A DNA stretch of 64,000 nt. It comes from Microbacterium ureisolvens (GTDB taxonomy: Bacteria; Actinomycetota; Actinomycetes; Actinomycetales; Microbacteriaceae). Below are positions 47,818 to 57,514 of the stretch, piece by piece; within the stretch, counting starts at the first letter, position 1, and every line of letters starts with the position of its first letter. The translations under genes and the position numbers were made by a program. Below the pieces are notes generated by a model, which was given only the letters and a program-made list of their open reading frames with translations, made no database searches and had not been told where the DNA came from. Where the stretch lies: NCBI RefSeq assembly GCF_019511645.1, contig NZ_JAEUAX010000001.1:682001-746000 (forward strand). Direction: 5' to 3'.

Positions 47818-49215
47818 TCAGACCGAGGTGCGCCCGTCGAGCTTCTCCAGGAGCAGCGCCTCGGAGAGCACCGCGTTTCGGAAGGTCTCGAGGTGCAGCG
47901 ACTCGTTCGGGCTGTGGGCCTTGGCGTGCGGGTCCTCGACACCGGTCACCAGGATCTGCGCCCCGGGGAACTCGCGCACGAGGTCGGCGATGAACGGGAT
48001 CGATCCCCCGACCCCGATGTCGACCGACGGGACGCCGTAGCCCTCGTTGAGCGCCTCCCGGGCCGCCTCGACAGCCCAGCCCGACGTGTCGACGAGGAAG
48101 GCGTCGCCGTAGTCCTGGTCGCTGAAGCTCAGCTGCGCTCCGAACGGCGCGTGCTCGCGCAGGTGCGTCTCGATAGCGGCGTAGGCCTCGCGCGCGGGCT
48201 GGCCGGGTGCGACACGGGCGCTGATCACGACCGAGATCTCGGGGCTCAGCGTGTTCGAGGCGTTCACGACGCTCGGGGCGTCGATGCCCGTGACCGTGAT
48301 CGACGGCTTGTTCCAGATGCGGCTGAGGATCGTGCCGCGGCCGACCGGCGAGACGCCGGTGGGCAGCCCGGCCTCTTCACGGAGGGTCTCCTCGCTGTAC
48401 TCGGGGGTCGCAGCATCCCGTTCGGTCAGCCCGTCGACCGCCACCGCGCCGTCCTCGTCCCACAGCGTCGCGAGCAGCTTGACGGTCGCCATCATGGCGT
48501 CGGGCACCGCTCCGCCGAACATGCCGGAGTGGGAGGCGTGATCGAGCGTGCGCACGCGGAGCGTGAAGCGGGTGTTGCCGCGCAGCGACACGGTGAGCGC
48601 CGGGGTCTTGGCGTCCCAGTTGCCCGAGTCGGCGACGACGATCACGTCGGCACGCAGTGCGTCGGCGTTGTCGGACAGGAACTGCGCGAACGACCGCGAG
48701 CCCGCCTCCTCCTCGCCTTCGAAGAACAGCACGACGCCGAGGTCGAAGTCGTCTCCGATGCTCTCTTTGAGCGCGCGCAGCGCCGCCAGGTGAGCCATGA
48801 CGCCCGCCTTGTCGTCAGCCGCGCCCCGGCCGTAGAGCCGGCCGCCGCGCACGGTGGGCTCGAACGGCGACGACTCCCAGAGCGACTCGTCGCCGGCCGG
48901 CTGCACGTCGTGATGCGCGTAGAGCAGGATCGTCGGGCGGCCGTTGCGCGCGGCGCGCGTCGCGAGCACCGCGGGGTTGCCCTGCTCCCCCGTCTCCGGG
49001 ATCACCGCCGTGCGGATCTCCACCGTCTCGAACAGACCGGTCCCGCGCACGAGCTCGGCGACGGCGTCGGCGCTGCGCTGCACCTCGGCAGGGTCGAATC
49101 CGGGGAACGCGACGGACGGGATGCGCACGAGATTGCCGAGATCGGCGAGGGCGGACGGGATGCCGGAAGCCGCGGCTTCGCGCACAGCATCCTGGCGGGA
49201 GAGGTCAGAGATCAT
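47818..49215 (-). CDS. M20-family dipeptidase
   Basis: 465 residues, zinc metallopeptidase. The metal sites are in YAHHDVQPAG, RGAADDKAGV and FFEGEEEAGS, followed by the dimerisation domain and a C-terminal GGSIPFI loop and HSPNESLHLE. The family cleaves dipeptides and related compounds such as Cys-Gly. The ATG stands 7 bases from TAAGAT without a ribosome site. Confidence 0.93.
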   Translation of the reverse strand: MISDLSRQDAVREAAASGIPSALADLGNLVRIPSVAFPGFDPAEVQRSADAVAELVRGTGLFETVEIRTAVIPETGEQGNPAVLATRAARNGRPTILLYAHHDVQPAGDESLWESSPFEPTVRGGRLYGRGAADDKAGVMAHLAALRALKESIGDDFDLGVVLFFEGEEEAGSRSFAQFLSDNADALRADVIVVADSGNWDAKTPALTVSLRGNTRFTLRVRTLDHASHSGMFGGAVPDAMMATVKLLATLWDEDGAVAVDGLTERDAATPEYSEETLREEAGLPTGVSPVGRGTILSRIWNKPSITVTGIDAPSVVNASNTLSPEISVVISARVAPGQPAREAYAAIETHLREHAPFGAQLSFSDQDYGDAFLVDTSGWAVEAAREALNEGYGVPSVDIGVGGSIPFIADLVREFPGAQILVTGVEDPHAKAHSPNESLHLETFRNAVLSEALLLEKLDGRTSV

Positions 49216-49222
49216 GCGGGTA

Positions 49223-49228
49223 ATCTTA
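49223..49228 (-). promoter_or_regulatory. -10 element of the dipeptidase gene (leaderless)
   Basis: TAAGAT, 7 bases, ATG at 49215. Confidence 0.5.
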
Positions 49229-49263
49229 AGTGCACCCCTTCTTTCGCACCTCGAGGATCACCC

Positions 49264-49845
49264 GTGGCCAAGAACACCGACCCCGTTCCGAACGACGCCC
49301 CCTCGGAGGGCACCGTCCTGAACGGCACGCCCGCCGGCAAGGGCCGCGCCACCCCCTCACGGGCCGAGCAGGAGGCCGCGCGCAAGCGCCCCCTCGTGCC
49401 CGACACCAAGGAGGCGAAGGCGCGCGCCAAGGCGGATCTTGCCGCGCAGCGCGAGAAGGCCCGCATCGGCATGGCCAACGGCGACCAGCGCTACCTCCCG
49501 GCACGCGACCAGGGCCCTCAGCGCAAGTTCGTGCGCGACTGGGTCGACGCCGGGTGGCACCTCGGCGAGGCGGTCATGCCCGCGATGGTGCTCGTCATCC
49601 TCGCGACGTTCCTGCCGATCGCCGCGCTCCAGTACTACGCCTTCGTGGGCCTGTGGGTCTTCATCTTCTTCGTCATCGGCGACATGGTGATCACCTCGAT
49701 CACCGTCAAGCGCGCCGTCAAGAAGAAGTTCGGCGAGGGCAAGGTCGAGAAGGGCCTCGGCTGGTACGCGGCCATGCGCACCGTGCAGATGCGCTTCCTC
49801 CGTCTTCCGAAGCCGCAGGTCAAGCGCGGCCAGAAGCCGGCCTGA
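49264..49845 (+). CDS. DUF3043 membrane protein
   Basis: 193 residues. A Lys/Arg/Ala-rich cytoplasmic N-terminus with KARAKADLAAQREK, then two close membrane helices (VMPAMVLVILATFLPIA and YAFVGLWVFIFFVIGDMVI) and a basic C-terminus (RAVKKKFGEGKVEKG). This is the actinobacterial DUF3043 pattern; the function is unknown. The GTG start follows GAGGAT. Its last 26 bases overlap the end of pyrD on the other strand. Confidence 0.9.
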   Translation: MAKNTDPVPNDAPSEGTVLNGTPAGKGRATPSRAEQEAARKRPLVPDTKEAKARAKADLAAQREKARIGMANGDQRYLPARDQGPQRKFVRDWVDAGWHLGEAVMPAMVLVILATFLPIAALQYYAFVGLWVFIFFVIGDMVITSITVKRAVKKKFGEGKVEKGLGWYAAMRTVQMRFLRLPKPQVKRGQKPA

Positions 49846-50863
49846 GCTTCACCAGACCCCGGTTGATCTGCCGTGCCCAGAGCGGGCCGCGGTAGAGGAA
49901 GGCCGTGTAGCCCTGCACGAGGGTGGCTCCGGCATCCAGCCGCTCCTTCACGTCGGCGGCCGTCTCGACGCCGCCGACGGAGATCACCGCGAATTCGGCG
50001 GGCACCGTCTCACGGAGCACGCGCAGCACCTCGAGCGCCCGCGCCTTCAAGGGGGCGCCCGACAGCCCGCCGTCGCCGGCGGCGGCCACTGTGGCCGGGT
50101 CGGTGACGAGGCCCTCGCGCGAGATGGTGGTGTTCGTCGCGATGATGCCGGCCAGCCCCGCGTCGACCGCGAGCCGCGCGATCGCCACGATCTCGTCGTC
50201 GGGCAGGTCGGGCGCGATCTTCACCAGCAACGGGGTGGCGCCTGCGGCGTCGCGCACCGCCTCGAGCAGCGGGCGGAGGGTCTCGACGGCCTGCAGACCT
50301 CGCAGTCCAGGCGTGTTCGGCGACGACACGTTCACCACGAGGTAGTCCGCGAGGGGCGCCAGCAGCGTCGCGCTGCGGACGTAGTCGGCGGTCGCGTCCG
50401 CGACGTCGACGACGCGGCTCTTGCCGATGTTGACGCCCACCACCGCGCGGCGCGAGCGCTCGCGGAGCGCGCGCAGCCGCGTGGCCGCCGCCTCGGCGCC
50501 GTGGTTGTTGAAGCCCATGCGGTTCACGACGGCGCGGTCCGGGATCAGCCGGAACAGCCGGGGCCGCGGGTTGCCGTCCTGCGGGATCGCCGTGACGGTG
50601 CCGACCTCGACGTGGCCGAAGCCGAGGGCGTGAAGTCCCGCCGCCCCCTTCACGTCCTTGTCGAACCCGGCGGCGACGCCGAACGGAGAGTCGAAGGACA
50701 GCCCGAGCGCGGTGGTCGCGAGCTCCGGTGCGGGCCGGGTGATCGCGCGCGCGGCCCAGGAGAGAGGCCGGACCCCCAGCATCCGTATCACGACCATCGC
50801 CGAATGGTGTGCGGACTCGGGGTCCATGCGCGACAGGACGGTGCGGAAGAAGAGGGGATACAT
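49820..50863 (-). CDS. pyrD: Dihydroorotate dehydrogenase (quinone), class 2
   Basis: 347 residues, membrane-associated FMN enzyme of pyrimidine synthesis. FGVAAGFDKDVKGA, VVNRMGFNNHGAEA, NVSSPNTPGLRGLQ (catalytic Ser) and VSVGGVETAADVKERL are all class 2 motifs. It passes electrons to the quinone pool. The ATG is directly preceded by AGGAGGG and, 7 bases up, TAGCCT. Confidence 0.96.
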   Translation of the reverse strand: MYPLFFRTVLSRMDPESAHHSAMVVIRMLGVRPLSWAARAITRPAPELATTALGLSFDSPFGVAAGFDKDVKGAAGLHALGFGHVEVGTVTAIPQDGNPRPRLFRLIPDRAVVNRMGFNNHGAEAAATRLRALRERSRRAVVGVNIGKSRVVDVADATADYVRSATLLAPLADYLVVNVSSPNTPGLRGLQAVETLRPLLEAVRDAAGATPLLVKIAPDLPDDEIVAIARLAVDAGLAGIIATNTTISREGLVTDPATVAAAGDGGLSGAPLKARALEVLRVLRETVPAEFAVISVGGVETAADVKERLDAGATLVQGYTAFLYRGPLWARQINRGLVKLRPASGRA

Positions 50864-50870
50864 CCCTCCT

Positions 50871-50876
50871 AGGCTA
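50871..50876 (-). promoter_or_regulatory. -10 element of pyrD
   Basis: TAGCCT, 7 bases, ATG at 50863. The AGGAGGG between them is too close to the ATG to be a ribosome site for it, so a leaderless start is the simpler reading. Confidence 0.4.
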
Positions 50877-50881
50877 TCCGC

Positions 50882-51373
50882 TCACTCCGAGGCGGCCGCC
50901 GCGCTCTCGTCGCGAACGGGCGTGCGGCCGTGATCCGCGCGCAGCTGGTCGATCGCGGCCTCGAAGTCCTCGAGAGAGTCGAACGCCTGGTAGACGCTCG
51001 CGAAGCGCAGGTAGGCGACCTCGTCGAGGTCGCGGAGCGGGCCGAGGATCGCCAGGCCGATCTCGTTCGCATCGAGCTGCGACGCACCGGTCTGCCGGAT
51101 GCTCTCCTCGACGGTCTGCGCGAGCACCGCCAGATCGGCGTCAGTCACCGGCCGACCCTGACAGGCCTTTCGCACCCCGGACATGACCTTCTCGCGGCTG
51201 AACGGCTCGATCACGCCCGAACGCTTGATGACGTTGAGGCTCGCGGTCTCGATCGTCGTGAAGCGGCCTCCGCACTGCGGGCACTGGCGACGGCGACGGA
51301 TGCTGAGACCGTCGTCGCTCGTGCGCGAGTCGATGACGCGCGAATCGGCGTGGCGGCAGAACGGGCAGTGCAT
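50882..51373 (-). CDS. nrdR: Transcriptional repressor NrdR
   Basis: 163 residues. A zinc ribbon [17 protein letters not shown]...[10 protein letters not shown] is followed by an ATP-cone domain ([19 protein letters not shown]). NrdR binds ATP/dATP and represses ribonucleotide reductase genes. No nrd gene is in the window. A TAGGCT lies 9 bases before the ATG (51383-51388). It follows hisD by 31 bases. Confidence 0.97.
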   Translation of the reverse strand: MHCPFCRHADSRVIDSRTSDDGLSIRRRRQCPQCGGRFTTIETASLNVIKRSGVIEPFSREKVMSGVRKACQGRPVTDADLAVLAQTVEESIRQTGASQLDANEIGLAILGPLRDLDEVAYLRFASVYQAFDSLEDFEAAIDQLRADHGRTPVRDESAAAASE

Positions 51374-51404
51374 GGCAGAGACAGCCTACGCCGGCAACCC
51401 GGGC

Positions 51405-52706
51405 TCAGGCCTCGAAGCGAGCCGTGATGGCCTCGCCGTGGGCGGGGAGGGCTTCAGCCTCGGCCAGCGTCACGATGGCGTCGTGGACCGCTGCGAGGGC
51501 GTCGCGGTCGTACTCGATGACCTGCTGCGGGCGGAGGAACGTGGCCGCGGAGAGACCCGACGAATAGCGAGCCTGTCCTCCGGTCGGCAGGACGTGGTTG
51601 CTGCCCGCGAGGTAGTCGCCCAGGCTCACCGGCGAGTCGGCCCCGACGAACACGGCGCCCGCGTGCACGAACTCCTCCGGCCGCGGGTCGACGAGGTGCA
51701 GCTCGAGGTGCTCGGGCGCGTAGGCGTTGCTGAAGGCGGTGGCCGCGGCGAGGTCGTCGACGAGCACGACCGCGGACTGCGGCCCGGCGAGGGCGGCGGC
51801 GACCCGTTCGGCATGCCGGGTGGCGGCCGCGCGCGGCACGATGGCGTCCAGGACTCCGGCCGCGAGCCGCTCCGACGTCGTCACAAGGACGGCGGAGGCC
51901 TGCTCGTCGTGCTCGGCCTGGCTGATGAGGTCGACGGCGACCAGGCGGGGGTCGGCGCTGTCGTCGGCGACAACGAGGATCTCGGTCGCACCGGCCTCGG
52001 CATCCGTCCCGACCAGACCCGCCACGGCGCGCTTGGCCGCCGCGACGAAGTTGTTGCCGGGACCGGTGACGACGTCGACCGGCTCGAGGCCGAGCGACAC
52101 GACACCGTGGGCGAGGGCGCCGATCGCACCTGCGCCTCCCATCGCGTACACCTCGGTCACGCCGAGGAGCTTCGCAGCCCCGAGGATCACCGGGTGCACG
52201 CGGCCGCCGAACTCGCGCTGCGGCGGTGAGGCCAGGGCGATCTCGGCGACGCCCGCGACCTGCGCGGGCACGACGTTCATCACGACGCTCGAGGGGTACA
52301 CCGCCTTGCCACCGGGGACGTACAGGCCGACGCGGCGCACCGGCTGCCAGCGCTGGGTCACCCGGGCGCCGGGACCGAGCTCGGTCACCGTCGGCGGCGG
52401 CACCTGAGCGGCGGATGCCTCGCGCACCCGCTCGATCGCCTGCTCGAGCGCGGCGCGCACGGCCGAGTCGAGCGCCTCCAGGGCCTCGTCGAGGTGCAGG
52501 GCAGGGACGCGGATGTCGTGTCCCGCCACTCCGTCGAACTTCTGGGCCTGGTCACGCAGGGCGTCCTCGCCGCGCGCGGCGACGTCGTCCACGATGTGGG
52601 CAGCGGTGGCGAGGGCCTCTTCACGTGCCGCCTCGGCACGGGGAACGGTTGCGAGCAGTTCCGCGGGCGAGAGCGTGCGCCCGCGCAGGTCGATCGTCCG
52701 GAGCAT
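51405..52706 (-). CDS. hisD: Histidinol dehydrogenase
   Basis: 433 residues. YVPGGKAVYPSSVVMNVVPA, the FGGRVHPVILGAAKLLGV region, the VTGPGNNFVAAAKR phosphate loop and the zinc region with ADSPVSLGDYLAGSNHVLP are standard. It makes the last two oxidations of histidine synthesis. The ATG is 6 bases after TACCGT. Other his genes are not near in this window. Confidence 0.96.
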   Translation of the reverse strand: MLRTIDLRGRTLSPAELLATVPRAEAAREEALATAAHIVDDVAARGEDALRDQAQKFDGVAGHDIRVPALHLDEALEALDSAVRAALEQAIERVREASAAQVPPPTVTELGPGARVTQRWQPVRRVGLYVPGGKAVYPSSVVMNVVPAQVAGVAEIALASPPQREFGGRVHPVILGAAKLLGVTEVYAMGGAGAIGALAHGVVSLGLEPVDVVTGPGNNFVAAAKRAVAGLVGTDAEAGATEILVVADDSADPRLVAVDLISQAEHDEQASAVLVTTSERLAAGVLDAIVPRAAATRHAERVAAALAGPQSAVVLVDDLAAATAFSNAYAPEHLELHLVDPRPEEFVHAGAVFVGADSPVSLGDYLAGSNHVLPTGGQARYSSGLSAATFLRPQQVIEYDRDALAAVHDAIVTLAEAEALPAHGEAITARFEA

Positions 52707-52712
52707 CCGTCT

Positions 52713-52718
52713 ACGGTA
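52713..52718 (-). promoter_or_regulatory. -10 element of hisD (leaderless)
   Basis: TACCGT, 6 bases, ATG at 52706. Confidence 0.45.
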
Positions 52719-52736
52719 CCGCGCGCGGTGAGGAGG

Positions 52737-53765
52737 TCAGCCGCGCGTGACGCCTGAGACGTCGTGCAGGTAGCCGATCCGGCCGTCCTCGTGGCGCACC
52801 ACGAACACGTCGCCGCGGTCCTCGATGACGAGCGCCCACGCGGTCGGGCCGATGCGGAACACCGGAATGCCGATCTCGTCGACGATGTCGCGCTCCTCGG
52901 GCACGAGCGCCCAGAAGGCCTGGTGCTGCGGGGCGGTGGCTGCGGCAGGCTCGACGGTCGACGTCGGGTTCTCGACGTGCTCGAAGGACTCACGTGCCTG
53001 CGCCGGCTCGTTCGAAGCGGCCGGCGCCGGCTCCTCGAGCGGGGCGACCTGCTCGTCGATCGGGATCAGGCTGGTGGCGAAGTCGTCGTTGGCAGCGGGC
53101 TCCGGTGCCGAGGTGTCCGGCGCCGACGCTTCGGGCGTCGCCGCGCCGGCGCCCGCCGCGGCGAACGGTGCGTACTCGGGATCTGCCTCGGGCTCGGGGC
53201 GCACAGAGGCGGGACGCGGCGAAACGCGTCGCACCGGGCGGGCGCTGCGGTGCGCCGGGACCTCGGGGCGACCGCGGAAGTCCTGGGCGAAGGGTGCGAT
53301 GAACGGCGCGGCCACCGTGAGCACGACGCCTGCCAGCATCAGGAAGAACTCCACCCACACGACCCAGGAGGCGAGGAATCCCTGGCCCACGGAGAGCCGG
53401 ACGAACGAGTTCCACAGGATCGACAGCCACAGCACGGTGGCGACGGAGAAGGCGACCGAGGCGAACTGGTCGATGCCGAGCGACCCGACGCGGCGGATGC
53501 CCTGCGGGGAGAGGCGACGCAGCACGATGAGGAACACCGCGATGGTGGGGACACCGATCGTGAGCACCCAGTCGATGCCGCTGGTCCAGACCGACGGGGC
53601 CGACTCGAACGGTCCGTAGATCGGGAAGAACGACACGACGAACGCGACGATCCAGGTGCCCACGAGGGCGACCTCGCGGATGGAGAACGGCCCGACACCG
53701 TACTGCGGCGGCTCTTCGGTGGCGACCGCCTCGTCGATGCTGGCGTTCTGCTTCTCGTCCGTCAC
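52737..53765 (-). CDS. Four-helix membrane protein with conserved C-terminal module
   Basis: 342 residues and no recognised family. Four membrane helices lie between about residues 30 and 160. A long disordered linker rich in Pro, Ala and Glu follows (about 165-275). The last 60 residues form a compact module (EERDIVDEIGIPVFRIGPTA, WALVIEDRGDVFVVRHEDG) that looks folded and could bind a partner in the cytoplasm. The GTG start has a GGAAGGAAA site. It lies between dnaE and hisD, where related actinobacteria also carry a membrane protein as far as I recall. Confidence 0.75.
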   Translation of the reverse strand: MTDEKQNASIDEAVATEEPPQYGVGPFSIREVALVGTWIVAFVVSFFPIYGPFESAPSVWTSGIDWVLTIGVPTIAVFLIVLRRLSPQGIRRVGSLGIDQFASVAFSVATVLWLSILWNSFVRLSVGQGFLASWVVWVEFFLMLAGVVLTVAAPFIAPFAQDFRGRPEVPAHRSARPVRRVSPRPASVRPEPEADPEYAPFAAAGAGAATPEASAPDTSAPEPAANDDFATSLIPIDEQVAPLEEPAPAASNEPAQARESFEHVENPTSTVEPAAATAPQHQAFWALVPEERDIVDEIGIPVFRIGPTAWALVIEDRGDVFVVRHEDGRIGYLHDVSGVTRG

Positions 53766-53886
53766 GATGTTTCCTTCCGGCGAGCTCCCGAGGCTCGCGT
53801 CGACCCGATATTACTCAGGGCGTATGAGACGCCGATGAGATGGTGCGACGCGCGGCGACATGCGCGCACGCGCCCACACCCTGGTT

Positions 53887-56800
53887 TCACCCGAGGCACT
53901 GCGGCCCGAGAAGACCCTTGAGCTCGCCGTACAGATCCGGGGTGATCCGCACGGTGTGCGGCACCTCGAAGACCTTTGCCACTGTGCCGCTGTGGAGCTT
54001 GAGCGACACCTCCGTGTCGCCCGCGTGCCGATTCAAGGTCTGCAGGAGCTCTCCGACGAGCGCCTCGCTCGCGCGGCGTTCGGGAATGATCAGCACCAGT
54101 GCGCTGGACTCGTCCATGCTGCCCAGATCGGGCGAGAACGCCGACTGCGCATGGAGGTTCATGCCGTCGTCGCGGCGCGACACGCGGCCTCGCACGACGA
54201 GGATCGAGTCGGCCTGCAGCATGTGCTGGAACTCGGTGTAGGTCTTGCCCATGAACATCACCGTGATCTCGCCGTCGAAGTCCTCGACGGTGATCATGCC
54301 GTAGGGGTTGCCGCTCTGCTTGGCCACGCGATGCTGCACACTCGTGACCAGGCCCGCGATGGTGACCTGGTCGCCGTCGCCGACGTCTTCAGAGGCGAGC
54401 AGGTCGTGGATGCTGGTCGACGCGTGCTTCGCGAGCGGGATCTCGAGCCCCGCGAGCGGGTGGTCCGACACGTAGAGGCCGAGCATCTCGCGTTCGAATG
54501 CGAGCTTGTCCTTCTTTGTCCACTCGGGTCGCTCGGGCACCTTCGCCGCCTGCTGCGGCTCGTCGTCTCCCCAGAGCGAGTCGAAGTCGAAGCCGACCTC
54601 GCCGTTGGCCTCGCGGCGCTTGTCGAGCACCGCCGCCTCGGTGGCGTCCTCGTGGATCTCCATGAGCGCACGGCGCGTCGACCCCATCGAGTCGAACGCC
54701 CCCGCCTTGATCAGCGATTCGACGGTGCGCTTGTTCGCCACGTGGGCGGGCACCTTGGAGAGGAAGTCGTGGAAGCTCGTGTAGTTCGCGTCGGCGCGCG
54801 CGGCCACGATGCCGTCCACGACGTTGCCTCCGACGTTGCGCACCGCGCCGAGACCGAACCGGATGTCTTCGCCGACGGCCGCGAAGTAGCGGATCGATTG
54901 CCCGACGTCGGGAGGGAGCACCTTGATGCCCATGCGGCGGCACTCATTGAGGTACACCGCCATCTTGTCTTTCGAGTCGCCGACGCTGGTGAGCAGCGCC
55001 GCCATGTACTCGGCGGGATAGTGGGCCTTGAGGTACGCCGTCCAGTAGGAGACGAGCCCGTACGCGGCGGAGTGCGCCTTGTTGAAGGCATAATCCGAGA
55101 AGGGCAGCAGGATGTCCCACAGCGCCTGGATCGCGGCTTCGCCGAATCCGCGCTCCTTCATGCCGCCCGAGAAGCCCTCGTACTGCTTGTCGAGCTCGGA
55201 CTTCTTCTTCTTGCCCATGGCGCGGCGAAGGATGTCTGCTTGCCCGAGCGAGAAGCCGGCGACCTTCTGCGCGATGGCCATGACCTGCTCCTGATAGATG
55301 ATCAGGCCGTAGGTCGTGTCGAGGATGTCTTTCAGGGGCTCCTCGAGTTCGGGGTGGATCGGCGTGATGTCCTGCAGGCCGTTCTTGCGCAGCGCGTAGT
55401 TCGTGTGCGAGTTCGCCCCCATCGGGCCCGGGCGGTACAGGGCGATGACGGCCGAGATGTCTTCGAAGTTGTCGGGCTTCATGAGCCGCAAGAGGGATCG
55501 CATCGGGCCGCCGTCGAGCTGGAAGACGCCCAGCGTGTCGCCCCGGGTGAGCAGATCGTAGGCGGGGCGGTCGTCGAGCGTCAGGTGCTCGAGATCGAGC
55601 TCCTCCCCGCGGTTGAGCCGGATGTTGTCGAGCGCGTCGGAGATGATCGTGAGGTTGCGCAGCCCCAGGAAGTCCATCTTGATGAGGCCGAGGGTCTCGC
55701 ACGACGGGTAGTCGAACTGCGTGACGATCTGGCCGTCCTGCTCGCGCCGCATGATCGGGATGATGTCGAGCAGCGGTTCCGAAGACATGATCACGCCGGC
55801 CGCGTGCACGCCCCACTGCCGCTTCAGCCCCTCGAGCCCCAGCGCACGGTCGAAGACCGTCTTCGCCTCGGGATCGGTCTCGATCAGCGTGCGGAACTCG
55901 ACAGCCTCCTTGTAACGCGGATGCTGGGGGTCGAACATGCCGTCGAGCGGCATGTCCTTGCCCATGACGGGCGGTGGCATCGCCTTGGTCAGCCGCTCCC
56001 CCATGCTGAACGGGAACCCGAGCACGCGTCCCGCGTCTTTCAGGGCCTGCTTCGACTTGATGGTGCCGTACGTGACGATCTGCGCGACGCGCTCGGAACC
56101 GTACTTCTCGGTGACGTAGTCGATCACCTCGCCGCGGCGCCGGTCGTCGAAGTCGACGTCGAAGTCGGGCATCGAGACGCGATCGGGGTTGAGGAAGCGC
56201 TCGAAGATGAGGCCGTGCTCGAGCGGATCGAGGTCGGTGATCTTCATCGCGTATGCGACCATGGAACCTGCACCGGACCCGCGGCCCGGACCGACGCGGA
56301 TGCCGTGGTCCTTCGCCCAGTTGATGAAGTCGGCGACGACGAGGAAGTACCCCGGGAATCCCATCTGGAGGATGATGCCGGTCTCGTACTCGGCCTGCTT
56401 GCGCACCTTGTCGGGGATGCCGCCCGGGTAGCGGTAGTGCAGGCCGCGCTCGACCTCTTTGATGAGCCAGCTGTCTTCGGTCTCGCCGTCGGGCACAGGG
56501 AACCGTGGCATGTAGTTCGCCGCGGTGTTGAACTCCACCTTGCAGCGTTCGGCGATCAGCAGCGTGTTGTCGCACGCCTCGGGGTGATCCCGGAACAGCT
56601 GGCGCATCTCCTGCGCGGTCTTGATGTAGTAGCCGTCCCCGTCGAACTTGAACCGGTTGGGGTCGTCGAGCGTCGACCCCGACTGCACGCACAGCAGCGC
56701 CGCGTGCGCGTCGGCCTCGTGCTGGTGCGTATAGTGCGAGTCGTTGGTGGCCACCAGCGGGATGCTGAGATCCTTCGCAAGCCGCAGCAGATCCGCCATG

Positions 56801-57405
56801 ATCCGCCGCTCGATCGAGAGCCCGTGGTCCATGATCTCGGCGAAGTAGTTCTCCTTGCCGAAGATGTCCTGGAATTCCGCGGCCGCCGCGCGCGCGGCGT
56901 CGTACTGGCCCAGGCGCAGGCGCGTCTGCACCTCGCCCGAGGGACAGCCGGTGGTGGCGATGAGCCCCTTGCCGTACGTCTGGAGCAGCTCGCGGTCCAT
57001 GCGCGGCTTGAAGTAGTACCCCTCCATGCTCGACAGCGAGCTCAACCGGAACAGGTTGTGCATGCCCTCGGTGGTCTCGCTCCACAGCGTCGTGTGCGTG
57101 TACGCGCCGGAGCCGGACACGTCGTCGCTCTTCTGCTCCGGTGTTCCCCACGCGACGCGGGACTTGTCGCTGCGGTGCGTGCCGGGGGTGACGTACGCCT
57201 CGAGCCCGATGATCGGATTGATGCCGGCGGCCTGTGCGGCCCGGTAGAACTCGAACGCCGCGAATGTGTTGCCGTGGTCGGTGACCGCGATGGCCGGCAT
57301 GCCGTACTCGGCCGCCGCCTGCGTCATCGCACCGATCTTGGCCGCTCCGTCGAGCATCGAATACTCGCTGTGCACGTGCAGATGGACGAAGGAATCGGAT
57401 GCCAC
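53887..57405 (-). CDS. dnaE: DNA polymerase III alpha subunit
   Basis: 1172 residues, the replicative polymerase. The PHP domain at the start has FVHLHVHSEYS and VTDHGN. The palm with catalytic acids is in PDFDVDFDDRRRGEV. The helix-hairpin-helix region with KVPAHVANKRTVESLIKAGAF and an OB-fold with VTIAGLVTSVQHR follow. Length and order fit DnaE1. The GTG is 6 bases after TAGACT, without a ribosome site. Confidence 0.97.
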   Translation of the reverse strand: MASDSFVHLHVHSEYSMLDGAAKIGAMTQAAAEYGMPAIAVTDHGNTFAAFEFYRAAQAAGINPIIGLEAYVTPGTHRSDKSRVAWGTPEQKSDDVSGSGAYTHTTLWSETTEGMHNLFRLSSLSSMEGYYFKPRMDRELLQTYGKGLIATTGCPSGEVQTRLRLGQYDAARAAAAEFQDIFGKENYFAEIMDHGLSIERRIMADLLRLAKDLSIPLVATNDSHYTHQHEADAHAALLCVQSGSTLDDPNRFKFDGDGYYIKTAQEMRQLFRDHPEACDNTLLIAERCKVEFNTAANYMPRFPVPDGETEDSWLIKEVERGLHYRYPGGIPDKVRKQAEYETGIILQMGFPGYFLVVADFINWAKDHGIRVGPGRGSGAGSMVAYAMKITDLDPLEHGLIFERFLNPDRVSMPDFDVDFDDRRRGEVIDYVTEKYGSERVAQIVTYGTIKSKQALKDAGRVLGFPFSMGERLTKAMPPPVMGKDMPLDGMFDPQHPRYKEAVEFRTLIETDPEAKTVFDRALGLEGLKRQWGVHAAGVIMSSEPLLDIIPIMRREQDGQIVTQFDYPSCETLGLIKMDFLGLRNLTIISDALDNIRLNRGEELDLEHLTLDDRPAYDLLTRGDTLGVFQLDGGPMRSLLRLMKPDNFEDISAVIALYRPGPMGANSHTNYALRKNGLQDITPIHPELEEPLKDILDTTYGLIIYQEQVMAIAQKVAGFSLGQADILRRAMGKKKKSELDKQYEGFSGGMKERGFGEAAIQALWDILLPFSDYAFNKAHSAAYGLVSYWTAYLKAHYPAEYMAALLTSVGDSKDKMAVYLNECRRMGIKVLPPDVGQSIRYFAAVGEDIRFGLGAVRNVGGNVVDGIVAARADANYTSFHDFLSKVPAHVANKRTVESLIKAGAFDSMGSTRRALMEIHEDATEAAVLDKRREANGEVGFDFDSLWGDDEPQQAAKVPERPEWTKKDKLAFEREMLGLYVSDHPLAGLEIPLAKHASTSIHDLLASEDVGDGDQVTIAGLVTSVQHRVAKQSGNPYGMITVEDFDGEITVMFMGKTYTEFQHMLQADSILVVRGRVSRRDDGMNLHAQSAFSPDLGSMDESSALVLIIPERRASEALVGELLQTLNRHAGDTEVSLKLHSGTVAKVFEVPHTVRITPDLYGELKGLLGPQCLG

Positions 57406-57411
57406 GCATCG

Positions 57412-57417
57412 AGTCTA
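57412..57417 (-). promoter_or_regulatory. -10 element of dnaE (leaderless)
   Basis: TAGACT, 6 bases, GTG at 57405. No LexA-like palindrome was seen. Confidence 0.5.
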
Positions 57418-57479
57418 GGTTCGGCCATCGACACCGGCTGCGGGATCCGGCGTGAGTCGCCGACTCCCGCCGTCAGGTC

Positions 57480-57506
57480 CCTTCACCCTCGACTCGAGGG
57501 TGAAGG
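57480..57506 (-). terminator. Hairpin after the DinB-like gene
   Basis: CCTTCACCCT and AGGGTGAAGG pair over 10 bp (13 bp with the loop closed), 8 bases after the stop. Confidence 0.7.
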
Positions 57507-57514
57507 TGCTCGTG

